Both the position numbers and the translations under genes were made by a program. Of a DNA stretch of 64,000 nt, positions 37,689-45,918 are shown piece by piece. The first letter of the stretch is position 1. Every line of letters starts with the position of its first letter. Origin of the DNA: Chlamydia gallinacea 08-1274/3. Its GTDB lineage: Bacteria; Chlamydiota; Chlamydiia; Chlamydiales; Chlamydiaceae. The stretch spans positions 806,001 through 870,000 of the forward strand of contig NZ_CP015840.1 in assembly GCF_000471025.2 (NCBI RefSeq), written 5' to 3'. Under the pieces are notes generated by a model. It searched no databases and was not told the DNA's origin. It saw nothing but the letters and a program-made list of their open reading frames with translations.

Positions 37689-39671
37689 TTATTGTGCATA
37701 ACTTATAGCTACAAAGATCGTAAAGGCATCTAAGGTTACCTTATCTAGTATCTTTTGTGGTGCGAATCCTATTGTTGTATTGACAACTTGTTGGTAAGGA
37801 AGAAACTTTTCTCTTATTTTAGGCAACCTGATATCCATAGGTGTTGTTCCTGAATTAAAAGCAACGAAAAGGCTATAACGTGAGTACTTTAATTCGTAAG
37901 CTAAATAGTGACTGGGTTGCCATTGTATAGGTTGTGCTTCAGAGTTTAGCCAAGAGATCCTTTCAGGAGTGAGGAAACCTTGATTGAAGAGTTCCTTATG
38001 TTGTTTTCTAAAGCTGATGGCTTGGCTAACGAACTCCATAAGGTGGGGATGTTTTTCTAACTGATCCCAGAGAAAGTAGTTTGCAGGTGTATCTAAGGCC
38101 CAGCGATTATTATTTCCTTTTGCCGTATGGCCGTATTCATCTCCTGATTGCCACATAGGAATACCTTGGGATAAGAAAAGGGTTAAAAAGAAATTCCGCA
38201 TTTGGCGTTGGCGTAACTCGAGAATTTTAGGGTTTTCTGTAGCCCCTTCTTCTCCAAAGTTGTAGCTATAGTTGGCGTCAGTTCCGTCTTGGTTGTTTTC
38301 TCCATTGTCTTCATTGTGTTTATTATTATAAGCAACAGTGTCATGTAAAGTAAACCCATCGTGAATGCAAATATAATTAATAGAATTGTGCGGAGATCCC
38401 TGAGCATAAAGATCCTGGGATCCAGAGATACGAGAGGCAAAAGTGCCAATAAGATTTTCATTCCCATTCAAGAAAGCTCGCACAGTATCACGGTAGGACC
38501 CATTCCATTCACTCCATCGAGAATTAAGAGTGGGAAAATATCCTACTTGATATAAGCCTGCAGCATCCCAGGGTTCTGCTATAATTTTTGTGTTCGCAAG
38601 AATTGGATCATAGGTAATTGCTAATAAAATCGGTGAAGGAGAAATAGGATTTCCTTTGGGATCGCGAGAAAAGACTGAAGCTAAGTCAAAACGAAATCCA
38701 TCCACATGCATTTCTTGTACCCAATAACGCAAAACATCTAATATCCACTGTGTTGTGGGGACATGGTTGGTATTGATTGTATTCCCGCAACCAGAATAGT
38801 TACAAAATTGGCCTTGAGAATCGAGTATGTAGTAGGAAGAGCGATCTATCCACGGTAGGGAGCAAAGAGTATCATTCATTCCTGTGTGATTAAACACAAC
38901 ATCAAGGATAATCTCAATTCCTGCATTATGCAGTGCTTTGACAAGGGTTTTAAATTCACGTGCAGGAGCACAAGGATCAGAAGCATAGGTATAACGACGA
39001 CAAGGAGAAAAAAAGTTGAGAGAAGCATATCCCCAATAATTACAAAGAGAAGAGAAATCAGAATTTCGAAATGGATTGCTACTTTCATCAAACTCAAAAA
39101 TAGGAAGCAACTCAATGGCGGTAACACCTAATTTTTTTAGATAGGGGATTTTCTCAATAATTCCTAAAAAGGTTCCGGGATGACGTACTTGTGACGAAGA
39201 GGCTAAAGTAAATGAACGTACATGCATTTCGTAAATGATAAGGTCTTCTTTAGGTAAATGAAGGCAACGATCTCCATCCCAAGAAAATTTCTCCTGTTTT
39301 AAATAACTAAAGGCATAATCCTTTGATGTTTTTTCAGAAAGGAATGTGTGTGGGGAGTGAATGTTTTTCGCATAGGGATCGGCAAGATATTTCTGAAAGT
39401 TGAATTTTTCTTGAGTACTTTCTGGACCACAAACACGAAAGGCGTATGACCATTGATCAGAAATTCCATCAATTTCGATATGCCATATATCTCCTGTACG
39501 ATTTTCTCTATCGGATAAAGCAATTTCATGTATATGCCCCTGAGGATCGGATAAAGCTAAAACGACGCGATCCGCATGGGATGAAAATAAAGCAAAACGA
39601 TAATGTGTAGACGTAAGTTGTGTTGCTCCTAAAGGTGATGGAGCACCGGGGGAAACATGAATTTTATACAT
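37689..39671 (-). CDS. glgX: Glycogen debranching enzyme (GlgX/isoamylase family, GH13)
   Basis: 660 residues. An N-terminal CBM48-like domain (about 10-110) is followed by the GH13 barrel. The four conserved regions appear: DVVFNHTG, DGFRFDLAS (nucleophile Asp), IIAEPWD (acid/base Glu) and ICIHDGFTLHD (stabilising Asp). It hydrolyses alpha-1,6 branches of limit dextrin. Chlamydiae secrete or share glycogen metabolism with the inclusion lumen; some chlamydial glycogen enzymes are reported as type III substrates, but no such signal can be claimed here. Convergent with and abutting the SpoIID-like gene. Confidence 0.95.
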   Translation of the reverse strand: MYKIHVSPGAPSPLGATQLTSTHYRFALFSSHADRVVLALSDPQGHIHEIALSDRENRTGDIWHIEIDGISDQWSYAFRVCGPESTQEKFNFQKYLADPYAKNIHSPHTFLSEKTSKDYAFSYLKQEKFSWDGDRCLHLPKEDLIIYEMHVRSFTLASSSQVRHPGTFLGIIEKIPYLKKLGVTAIELLPIFEFDESSNPFRNSDFSSLCNYWGYASLNFFSPCRRYTYASDPCAPAREFKTLVKALHNAGIEIILDVVFNHTGMNDTLCSLPWIDRSSYYILDSQGQFCNYSGCGNTINTNHVPTTQWILDVLRYWVQEMHVDGFRFDLASVFSRDPKGNPISPSPILLAITYDPILANTKIIAEPWDAAGLYQVGYFPTLNSRWSEWNGSYRDTVRAFLNGNENLIGTFASRISGSQDLYAQGSPHNSINYICIHDGFTLHDTVAYNNKHNEDNGENNQDGTDANYSYNFGEEGATENPKILELRQRQMRNFFLTLFLSQGIPMWQSGDEYGHTAKGNNNRWALDTPANYFLWDQLEKHPHLMEFVSQAISFRKQHKELFNQGFLTPERISWLNSEAQPIQWQPSHYLAYELKYSRYSLFVAFNSGTTPMDIRLPKIREKFLPYQQVVNTTIGFAPQKILDKVTLDAFTIFVAISYAQ

Positions 39672-39803
39672 TACTTATCTGATACCAAAATTAGTACAGA
39701 AGCACAAGAAAGTTTTTGGTTTTAAGTCTTTGAAATCGTTTACTAACAAATCTACATTATGTTAACCTAAGGAAATAAAACTCATTTACAAGGAGATTCC
39801 CTC

Positions 39804-40304
39804 ATGTCCAGGCAAAATGCTGAGGAAAATCTAAAAAATTTTGCTAAAGAACTCAAGCTCCCTGATGTAGCTTTTGATCAAAATAATACGTGCATTTTGT
39901 TTGTTGATGGCGAATTTTCTCTTCACCTCACTTACGAAGAGCATTCAGATCGTTTGTATGTTTATGCTCCTTTATTAGATGGCTTGCCAGACAATACACA
40001 AAGAAAGTTGCTTTTATATGAAAAGCTCTTAGAGGGATCCATGCTTGGTGGACAAATGGCTGGCGGTGGTGTTGGAGTTGCAACTAAAGAGCAATTAATT
40101 TTAATGCATTGTGTTCTTGATATGAAATATGCTGAAACAAATCTATTAAAAGCTTTTGCTCAATTGTTTATTGAAACTGTTGTGAAATGGCGAACTGTTT
40201 GTGCTGATATTTGTGCTGGTAGAGAACCTTCTGTAGATACTATGCCTCAAATGCCTCAGACAGGAGGAGGAATGCAACCACCTCCTTCAGGAATCCGCGC
40301 CTAG
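39804..40304 (+). CDS. slc1: Type III secretion chaperone Slc1-like (SycE/CesT fold)
   Basis: 166 residues, acidic (FDQNNTCILFVDGEFSLHLTYEEHSDRLYVYAPLLDGLPD), the alternating beta-alpha pattern of class I SycE/CesT chaperones. Position next to glgX and ssb matches CT043 (Slc1), which binds early effectors such as Tarp in C. trachomatis. The C-terminal extension is Pro/Gly/Met-rich (MPQMPQTGGGMQPPP). A strong AAGGAGATT ribosome site precedes the ATG, consistent with abundant expression. A terminator follows directly. Confidence 0.88.
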   Translation: MSRQNAEENLKNFAKELKLPDVAFDQNNTCILFVDGEFSLHLTYEEHSDRLYVYAPLLDGLPDNTQRKLLLYEKLLEGSMLGGQMAGGGVGVATKEQLILMHCVLDMKYAETNLLKAFAQLFIETVVKWRTVCADICAGREPSVDTMPQMPQTGGGMQPPPSGIRA

Positions 40305-40311
40305 TAAAATT

Positions 40312-40350
40312 AACGCGTCTTTTTGCTTGGTGAAAATAAGGACGCGTTTT
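40312..40350 (+). terminator. Rho-independent terminator after slc1
   Basis: AACGCGTC (40312-40319... left arm) pairs with GACGCGTT (40341-40348) over a 21-base loop, followed by TTTCTGT. It begins 8 bases after the slc1 stop. The rest of the 390-base gap to ssb holds no convincing gene; an unrelated 79-codon frame there starts within this hairpin. Confidence 0.75.
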
Positions 40351-40696
40351 CTGTGAAAATTATCATTTTATATTTTCTGAATATAGGTAAGGGCACTTTT
40401 CATAATTATAGTGCTGGCCTTAAATTTTCTTTATCTGCTTTAGAATTACGTGTAAGAGGTGTCTTTTTGACTGCTCTAGTGTTTTTAACTTTTCTATGTG
40501 AAGACTCATTGACGATATTCACTAGCAGATGTATAACACTCCTTACATGTAGGGGCTTCTAGGTAGCATCATTCGTTTTGTGTATTCTGTTTTTTTCTAG
40601 ATTAGGAAATAGATCCAATATCGAAATTTTACATAATTTTAAGAGTGCTACTGGGCATCTATAATGGAATGAAGGATGCAATAGGTGGTTGTTATG

Positions 40697-41170
40697 ATGT
40701 GCGGTTATTTTTTTGGGTATCTGGGAGCTGACCCTGAAGAAAGAATGACTTCAAAAGGCAAACGTGTTGTTGTTTTGCGTTTAGGAGTAAAGTCTCGTGT
40801 GGGAACAAAAGACGAGACAGTATGGTGTAAATGTAATATTTGGCATAATCGTTATGATAAGATGCTCCCATACTTGAAAAAAGGATCAGGAGTGATTGTT
40901 GCTGGAGACATTGCTGTGGAAAGCTATATGAGTAAAGATGGTACACCACAGTCTTCTTTAGTAATTAGTGTAGATACCTTGAAATTTAGTCCTTTTAATG
41001 GCAGAGGAGAGACGCGTTTTTCAGCAGGAATGGAAAATGTTTCTCAGCAAGATTCTATGTCTTTAGGTTTTGAAGGGGAAAGCTTAGATACAGAAGTCCT
41101 ATCAGATAAGGATATGTATGCTGGCTGTGGACAAGGTCAGCAATACGTTTGTGAAGATGTTCCTTTTTAA
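40697..41170 (+). CDS. ssb: Single-stranded DNA-binding protein
   Basis: 157 residues from the ATG at 40697; in-frame GTG at 40685 and ATG at 40694 extend it slightly. The OB fold (about 1-105: GYLGADPEERMTSKGKRVVVLRLGVKSR, VWCKCNIWHNRYDKMLPYLKKGSGVIVAGDI) and the acidic C-terminal tip ending EDVPF, which binds replication and repair partners, are both present. pepA follows 29 bp downstream. Confidence 0.95.
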   Translation: MCGYFFGYLGADPEERMTSKGKRVVVLRLGVKSRVGTKDETVWCKCNIWHNRYDKMLPYLKKGSGVIVAGDIAVESYMSKDGTPQSSLVISVDTLKFSPFNGRGETRFSAGMENVSQQDSMSLGFEGESLDTEVLSDKDMYAGCGQGQQYVCEDVPF

Positions 41171-41199
41171 TCGAATGAAAAGTTATGAAGAGGTGACCT

Positions 41200-42702
41200 G
41201 TGGTATTGTTTTATTCTCAAGCGTCTTGTAATAAACGTGTTAAGGCTGACGCAGTGATTTTGCCTTTTTGGAAGGTAAACAATAAGGCAAAATGTGCTGT
41301 AGCAGTAACAAAAGATTGTGAAGCCGTATATCAAGCAGCTTTGGATAATTTTACAGGGAAAAGTAGTGGGATGGAATTGCTGTATAGTTTAGGGCAGGTC
41401 CCTGAAAAGCGTATCCTACTTTTAGGTTTAGGGAAAAATGAGGAATTAACTTCACAAGAGGTTTTAGAAGCTTATGCTCGGGCAACACGCGTGCTGCGTA
41501 AAGCAAAGTGTAAGACTATCAATGTCCTTCTTCCTACAATTTCTACGTTACGTATTTCTGCAGAGGAATTTGTGAAAAATCTGGCAGCGGGAATGTTATC
41601 CTTAAATTACAGCTATCCTAAGTATTGTAGGGACAACAGTTCTACAGATCCTCTGTTAACTAAGGTTACTGTCTATGGTATTGTCTCCAAGATTGCTGAG
41701 CCGATTTTTAGAAGAGAAGAGAGTATTTTTGAGGGGGTATACCTTACCCGAGATTTAGTTAATGGGAATGCCGACGACATTACTCCAAAAAAATTAGCAA
41801 GTATTGCTCAAGGGCTAGCTAAGGAATTTCCTAGTTTGGATGTGAATATTCTTAACAAAGAAGCAATTCTTAAGGAAAAAATGGGATTATTTGCTGCTGT
41901 TGCTAAAGGCGCGGCTGTAGATCCTTATTTTATTGTTTTAAGTTATCGGGGAAAGCCAAAATCCAAGGATCATACTGTATTGATTGGTAAAGGGGTAACC
42001 TTTGATTCTGGAGGGCTCGATCTAAAGCCAGGGAAAGCTATGTTAACTATGAAGGAAGACATGGCAGGAGCAGCGACTGTCTTAGGGATTCTTTCAGCGG
42101 TAGCAGAGTTGGAACTCTCAGTCAATGTAACAGGAATTATCCCTGCTACAGAAAACCCTATTGATGCTGCTGCGTATAAGATGGGGGATGTTTATATAGG
42201 GATGTCAGGACTATCTGTAGAAATTGGTAGTACAGATGCTGAGGGACGACTAATTCTTGCAGATGCAATGACTTATGCTTTGACATACTGTAATCCTACA
42301 CGAATTATTGATTTTGCTACTTTAACGGGAGCGATGGTAATTTCCTTAGGAGAGGACGTAGCAGGTTTGTTCTCGAATAATGATATTTTAGCTCAAGATC
42401 TTTTGGAAACGTCAGCAGAAACAGGAGAATCTTTATGGAGATTACCTCTCGTTGACAAGTATGATAAAGCATTAAACTCGGATATTGCCGATATGAAGAA
42501 TATAGGAAATAATCGTGCAGGAGCTATTACAGCAGCGCTTTTTTTAAGACGATTTTTAGATAAGCATTCTGTAGCTTGGGCACATTTGGATATTGCTGGT
42601 ACGGCGTATCGTGAGAAAGACGAAGATCTATTTCCGAAATATGCTTCGGGTTTTGGCGTCCGGTGCCTCACTTATTATTTAGCAAAATTTTTGTCTAAGT
42701 AA
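41200..42702 (+). CDS. pepA: Leucyl aminopeptidase (M17)
   Basis: 500 residues. Start GTG at 41200, well supported by AAGAGGTGACC six bases upstream. Two-zinc active site signatures: [32 protein letters not shown], and [17 protein letters not shown] (the M17 NTDAEGRL box with Asn replaced by Ser). The Asn-to-Ser change is in a conserved position but flanks rather than forms the metal ligands. It releases N-terminal residues from peptides in the cytoplasm, likely supplying amino acids. In the hexameric family, length is normal. Confidence 0.95.
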   Translation: MVLFYSQASCNKRVKADAVILPFWKVNNKAKCAVAVTKDCEAVYQAALDNFTGKSSGMELLYSLGQVPEKRILLLGLGKNEELTSQEVLEAYARATRVLRKAKCKTINVLLPTISTLRISAEEFVKNLAAGMLSLNYSYPKYCRDNSSTDPLLTKVTVYGIVSKIAEPIFRREESIFEGVYLTRDLVNGNADDITPKKLASIAQGLAKEFPSLDVNILNKEAILKEKMGLFAAVAKGAAVDPYFIVLSYRGKPKSKDHTVLIGKGVTFDSGGLDLKPGKAMLTMKEDMAGAATVLGILSAVAELELSVNVTGIIPATENPIDAAAYKMGDVYIGMSGLSVEIGSTDAEGRLILADAMTYALTYCNPTRIIDFATLTGAMVISLGEDVAGLFSNNDILAQDLLETSAETGESLWRLPLVDKYDKALNSDIADMKNIGNNRAGAITAALFLRRFLDKHSVAWAHLDIAGTAYREKDEDLFPKYASGFGVRCLTYYLAKFLSK

Positions 42703-42776
42703 TTGTTTTTTTAGTTTCTTACTTTTTAGTGGAGAATTTGTGTTTTTAATTTATTAAAATTAAATGGCTGTTTTAT

Positions 42777-42803
42777 TAAAGTTTTTCAATTTCCTGCCGA
42801 TAG
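42777..42803 (+). promoter_or_regulatory. Sigma-28 promoter of hctB
   Basis: TAAAGTTT (42777-42784), an 11-base spacer and GCCGATAG (42796-42803) match the sigma-28 consensus TAAAGTTT-N11-GCCGATAA in 15 of 16 positions. hctB of C. trachomatis is a known sigma-28 target, and the sigma-28 gene itself lies at 60195 in this window. Leader to the ATG at 42844 would be about 33 nt. Confidence 0.9.
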
Positions 42804-42843
42804 ATGAGGTAAGTAATGACCTGTCTAATTAGGGGAAATGAAA

Positions 42844-43407
42844 ATGTTAGGAGTACAAAAAAAACGTAGCAGCAAGAAAACGGCAACGAAGGTTGTACGT
42901 AAGCCAGCTGCTAAAAAGTCTACGGCTCGCAAGGCGACAGCACGTAAGACAGTAAGAAAAGCGACATCTCGCAAGAGTGTAGCTAAGAAAACTGCTACTA
43001 AAAAGCCAGCTGCTAAAAGGTCTACGGCTCGCAAGGCGACAGCACGTAAGACAGTAAGAAAAGCGACATCTCGCAAGAGTGTAGCTAAGAAAACTGCTAC
43101 TAAAAAGCCAGCTGCTAAAAAGTCTACGGCTCGTAAGGCGACAGCACGTAAGACAGTAAGAAAAGCGACATCTCGCAAGAGTGTAGCTAAGAAAACTGCT
43201 ACTAAAAAGCCAGCTGCTAAAAAAGTTGTAAGTAAAACAGCTACAAGAAAATGCGCAACAAAATCTGTTTGCTGCAAAAATCATAAGCATACCGCAGCTT
43301 GTAAGCAAGTATGCTCTTCTTCTGCGAAAAGAAGATACAGTTCTAAAGGTCGTGTTCGCACAGCTCATGGTTGGCGTCAGCAGTTAATGAAATTAGTTGC
43401 TCGCTAG
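42844..43407 (+). CDS. hctB: Histone H1-like protein Hc2
   Basis: 187 residues from the ATG at 42844, seven bases after AGGGGAA; the ATG at 42838 lies too close. Lys/Arg/Ala/Thr-rich pentapeptide-type repeats (AxRK, AAKK) resemble the tail of eukaryotic H1 and Hc2 of C. trachomatis. It compacts the nucleoid in elementary bodies late in development. Residues about 20-121 consist of three 34-residue repeats. The C-terminus (about 138-187) breaks the pattern and holds a Cys cluster (CCKNHKHTAACKQVC) that could crosslink or bind metal, followed by basic residues. Repeat number in this protein is known to vary between strains. Confidence 0.95.
   Translation: MLGVQKKRSSKKTATKVVRKPAAKKSTARKATARKTVRKATSRKSVAKKTATKKPAAKRSTARKATARKTVRKATSRKSVAKKTATKKPAAKKSTARKATARKTVRKATSRKSVAKKTATKKPAAKKVVSKTATRKCATKSVCCKNHKHTAACKQVCSSSAKRRYSSKGRVRTAHGWRQQLMKLVAR
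42901..43206 (+). repeat. Three 102-bp tandem repeats within hctB
   Basis: Each unit begins AAGCCAGCTGCTAAAA, at 42901, 43003 and 43105, with a fourth partial start at 43207. Units differ only by one or two bases (for example AAAAAGTC against AAAAGGTC, GCTCGC against GCTCGT). The near identity implies recent expansion or conversion. Confidence 0.92.
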
Positions 43408-43432
43408 GAGTGGGTTTCATTAAGCGAGGGTG

Positions 43433-43471
43433 AACGGTAGGAGATGAAGAGGTATCTCTTGCCGTTTTTTT
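43433..43471 (+). terminator. Rho-independent terminator after hctB
   Basis: AACGGTAGGAGAT (43433-43445) pairs with ATCTCTTGCCGTT (43454-43466), with two imperfect pairs, loop of eight, followed by TTTTT. It is 25 bases after the hctB stop. Confidence 0.85.
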
Positions 43472-43544
43472 ACTCCTGGTATCGCATGTCTCTCTTTCTG
43501 TACAGTTAGGAAGGAAATTTGGTATAGTTCATCCATAGGCAATC

Positions 43545-44504
43545 GTGTATAGAGGGAAGGCTAAGGGGAGAGTGCAAGATTATACTAGCTTTGAGGATTT
43601 GGTTCGCTTATTTCAGGAAAAGATCCCTTCCTTTGTTGTTATAGGTTCTAACTCTGAAGAAGATAAACATGTCTGTATGGAGTTATTAGTTTCCGGGAAA
43701 ATACAAGAGTTTGATGGTTTCGGATTAGCCATTAGCGATGTATCTCAATGGACTGACTCTTATGGATTATTTTCTTCTCGGGAGACGATATCTATTTATC
43801 GTGCAGAAAAATTTTCCCAACCGATGCGAGATTTTTTGATTCACTATGCTAAAAATCCGCATCCCCACCTAACCTTTGTCTTATTTACTACTAAACAAGC
43901 CTATTTTCAAGATTTGAAGAAATGCCTTCCTACTGCAATTTTCCTTTCGTTATTTGGAGAATGGCCTTCGGATAGGGAAAAACGTATGGCGACTCTTCTA
44001 GTTCAGAAAGCGGCGTCTTTGGGTATTTCTTGTTCCTCTGCATTGGCATCAGCTTTTGTAAAGAAATTTCCTCAGAAGGAAGTGCATTACCTTCTTGGGG
44101 AATTTCATAAGCTACTTTGTAGTATTGGGAGTAGGAAAGTCTTAGAATATAAGGATGTGGAAGGAGTAGAGAAAGAAGAACATGTGTCGTTATGGAAATT
44201 TCGCGATGCCATATTACAGAGAAAGGTTCAGGACAGCCAGACATTCCTACATTTTTTATTATATGAACATGGAGAAGACCCTTTAGAGTTAATCATGTTT
44301 TTACGTGGGCAATGTTTGTATGGATTGCGTGCGCTGGAAGAAAATAACAAAGACCAGAAGAATCGTCTTTTTTCTGTTTATGGGAAAGAACGTTTATATC
44401 AGGCATTGAGCCATTTGTTTTATATTGAGAGCTTAATTAAAAACAACGTTCAGGATGCTCGAATAGCAATTGAAACTTTACTCATTAGAGTGGTGCGTTT
44501 ATAA
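43545..44504 (+). CDS. holA: DNA polymerase III delta subunit-like (HolA)
   Basis: 319 residues from a GTG start. The N-terminal region (FVVIGSNSEEDKHVCMELL, FTTKQAYFQDLKKCLPTAIFLSLFGEWPSDRE) and the C-terminal helical collar (RLFSVYGKERLYQALSHLFYIESLIKNNVQDARIAIETLLIRVV) follow the clamp-loader delta pattern, where the last helix pair with the P..LE.LI..L motif is the best conserved. Delta opens the beta clamp during loading. No Walker A motif, as expected of delta. The N-terminal ATPase-like fold is divergent, so the call rests mostly on the C-terminus. Confidence 0.75.
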   Translation: MYRGKAKGRVQDYTSFEDLVRLFQEKIPSFVVIGSNSEEDKHVCMELLVSGKIQEFDGFGLAISDVSQWTDSYGLFSSRETISIYRAEKFSQPMRDFLIHYAKNPHPHLTFVLFTTKQAYFQDLKKCLPTAIFLSLFGEWPSDREKRMATLLVQKAASLGISCSSALASAFVKKFPQKEVHYLLGEFHKLLCSIGSRKVLEYKDVEGVEKEEHVSLWKFRDAILQRKVQDSQTFLHFLLYEHGEDPLELIMFLRGQCLYGLRALEENNKDQKNRLFSVYGKERLYQALSHLFYIESLIKNNVQDARIAIETLLIRVVRL

Positions 44505-44636
44505 TTTGTTATTTATAGAGTAGGAAGCTATTCTTTTTTCATATAAATTGAATTTATTTTATTTGTTTTGTTGTTTATAATTAAAAACATTTTATTTTAT
44601 TTGTTAATTATTAAAAAATAAGTTCAAGATTAACAA

Positions 44637-45872
44637 ATGAAACAATCTTTAAAAAGTATAAATTCACAAAATTCTGCAACAACCATTCCTAATGATCAGC
44701 TTACGGTTTCCTGCAATGAGACGGAAGTAGGAATACATAAACCCTGGGATGTAGGTAATGCCACAATTAAGAACATAGCACGACCTATAACAACTCCACC
44801 AGATGCTCTTCCTTCTGGCTGTATTGCACTAAAGAGTGATCTAGATAATTATTTAAACAAAGGGAATATCACTACTAGTGGTACTTATTTAAGGACACGT
44901 GGTGGCCTTATGGTAGGGGGTATCAATATGAATAATCATGTGATTTCCGGTCTCCCCGCTTCGTATAAGAATATCCAAGTAAATCTACAAGATATTGTTT
45001 CTGTAGGCATGGTACAAGAAGATATTGGTGTTATTGCGGATAACGTTACCACTCTAGTTGAACATATGGATAAAATGACCGATCCTAGTTCTGGATTAGA
45101 CCAGCTGTCAAAGGATTTGGGATCTCCAAATAAAAGTGGCGATTTACAAAAGCCAAATGAAGCAAAATGGCTGGTTATTGCTCAAGGTAATACCATGCAG
45201 GGAACGTTAAATTTTAAGCAGTTGGAAGAAGATGGACTGTCAAATAAGGCCCCGACGATTACAGGGTTGTGTATTACTTCATCTTCAGGATCAGGATCAG
45301 GAACATCAACTAAGACTCAGGCATTGGGAGCAATTTCTAATGGGACGGATGCTTCTTCGCTAACTAGAATAGTTACTGTAGATGATTTTACAAAGACGTT
45401 GTCCTCTCTGACTCCTTCTACAGGAACAGGAACCGGAACCACGACAAGCACATATCCTGAGTGGACGGGCATGGATATGCCTTTTATTTGTCTAAATTAC
45501 CCCAGTTCTACTTCATCAAATAATACCCATACGGCATCAAAAAGTGCAGATAAGTTTATGACTTATCAGGATGAGAGCTCTCTAAAATTATTGCGTCGGG
45601 GTGTGTATTTCGTATCCTTTTGCTATGACTTTTCTTCGACATCTTCATCTCCAGCAACAGATGTGAGCTGTACCCTATCGTTAACTCCAGATGGAGGAAC
45701 GAAAACAGAAGTCTATACATGCAGTGGGAAATCAGATGCGAATTTAGTGGGGCAGTACTATGTCTTTGTCGCGGGGGATACCCCATCAGTTTCCACGACT
45801 TTATCTATAGAAGTGACACCAACTCCTGCATCTAAAAAAATGTGGGGTGTGTCTTTTAGAGCATGTTATTAA
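44637..45872 (+). CDS. Pmp-like secreted (Pls-type) protein with tail-fibre-like repeats
   Basis: 411 residues, no signal peptide. Residues about 88-122 (GGLMVGGINMNNHVISGLPA...) carry the Gly-Asn-Met-Asn/Ile-Gly-Leu pattern of phage tail-fibre repeats (GGxMxGxINMxxNxIxxL). A degenerate copy precedes it at about 39-73. The C-terminal 130 residues read GVYFVSFCYDFSSTS..., VGQYYVFVAGDTP..., WGVSFRACY, like the beta-jelly-roll of C1q/TNF-type heads. C. trachomatis Pls1/Pls2 occupy this place on the map, as I recall, and are secreted to the inclusion lumen. It is not clear that this is Pls orthologous in sequence. Confidence 0.6.
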   Translation: MKQSLKSINSQNSATTIPNDQLTVSCNETEVGIHKPWDVGNATIKNIARPITTPPDALPSGCIALKSDLDNYLNKGNITTSGTYLRTRGGLMVGGINMNNHVISGLPASYKNIQVNLQDIVSVGMVQEDIGVIADNVTTLVEHMDKMTDPSSGLDQLSKDLGSPNKSGDLQKPNEAKWLVIAQGNTMQGTLNFKQLEEDGLSNKAPTITGLCITSSSGSGSGTSTKTQALGAISNGTDASSLTRIVTVDDFTKTLSSLTPSTGTGTGTTTSTYPEWTGMDMPFICLNYPSSTSSNNTHTASKSADKFMTYQDESSLKLLRRGVYFVSFCYDFSSTSSSPATDVSCTLSLTPDGGTKTEVYTCSGKSDANLVGQYYVFVAGDTPSVSTTLSIEVTPTPASKKMWGVSFRACY

Positions 45873-45881
45873 ACAATTTCT

Positions 45882-45910
45882 AAAAAGGCTAAGATATTCT
45901 TAGCCTTTTT
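45882..45910. terminator. Bidirectional terminator between convergent genes
   Basis: AAAAAGGCTAAGA (45882-45894) and TCTTAGCCTTTTT (45898-45910) form a perfect 13-bp stem with a 3-base loop. Flanking A and T tracts allow termination from both sides. It separates the two tail-fibre-like genes by only 46 bases. Confidence 0.9.
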
Positions 45911-45918
45911 CTTATTTC

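Noticed and set aside
40323-40562. 79-codon plus-strand frame after slc1
   Set aside because: It begins inside the slc1 terminator hairpin, lacks a ribosome site and shows no family resemblance.
42825-43277. Minus-strand frames of 150 and 173 codons across hctB
   Set aside because: Repetitive antisense shadows created by the 102-bp hctB repeats.
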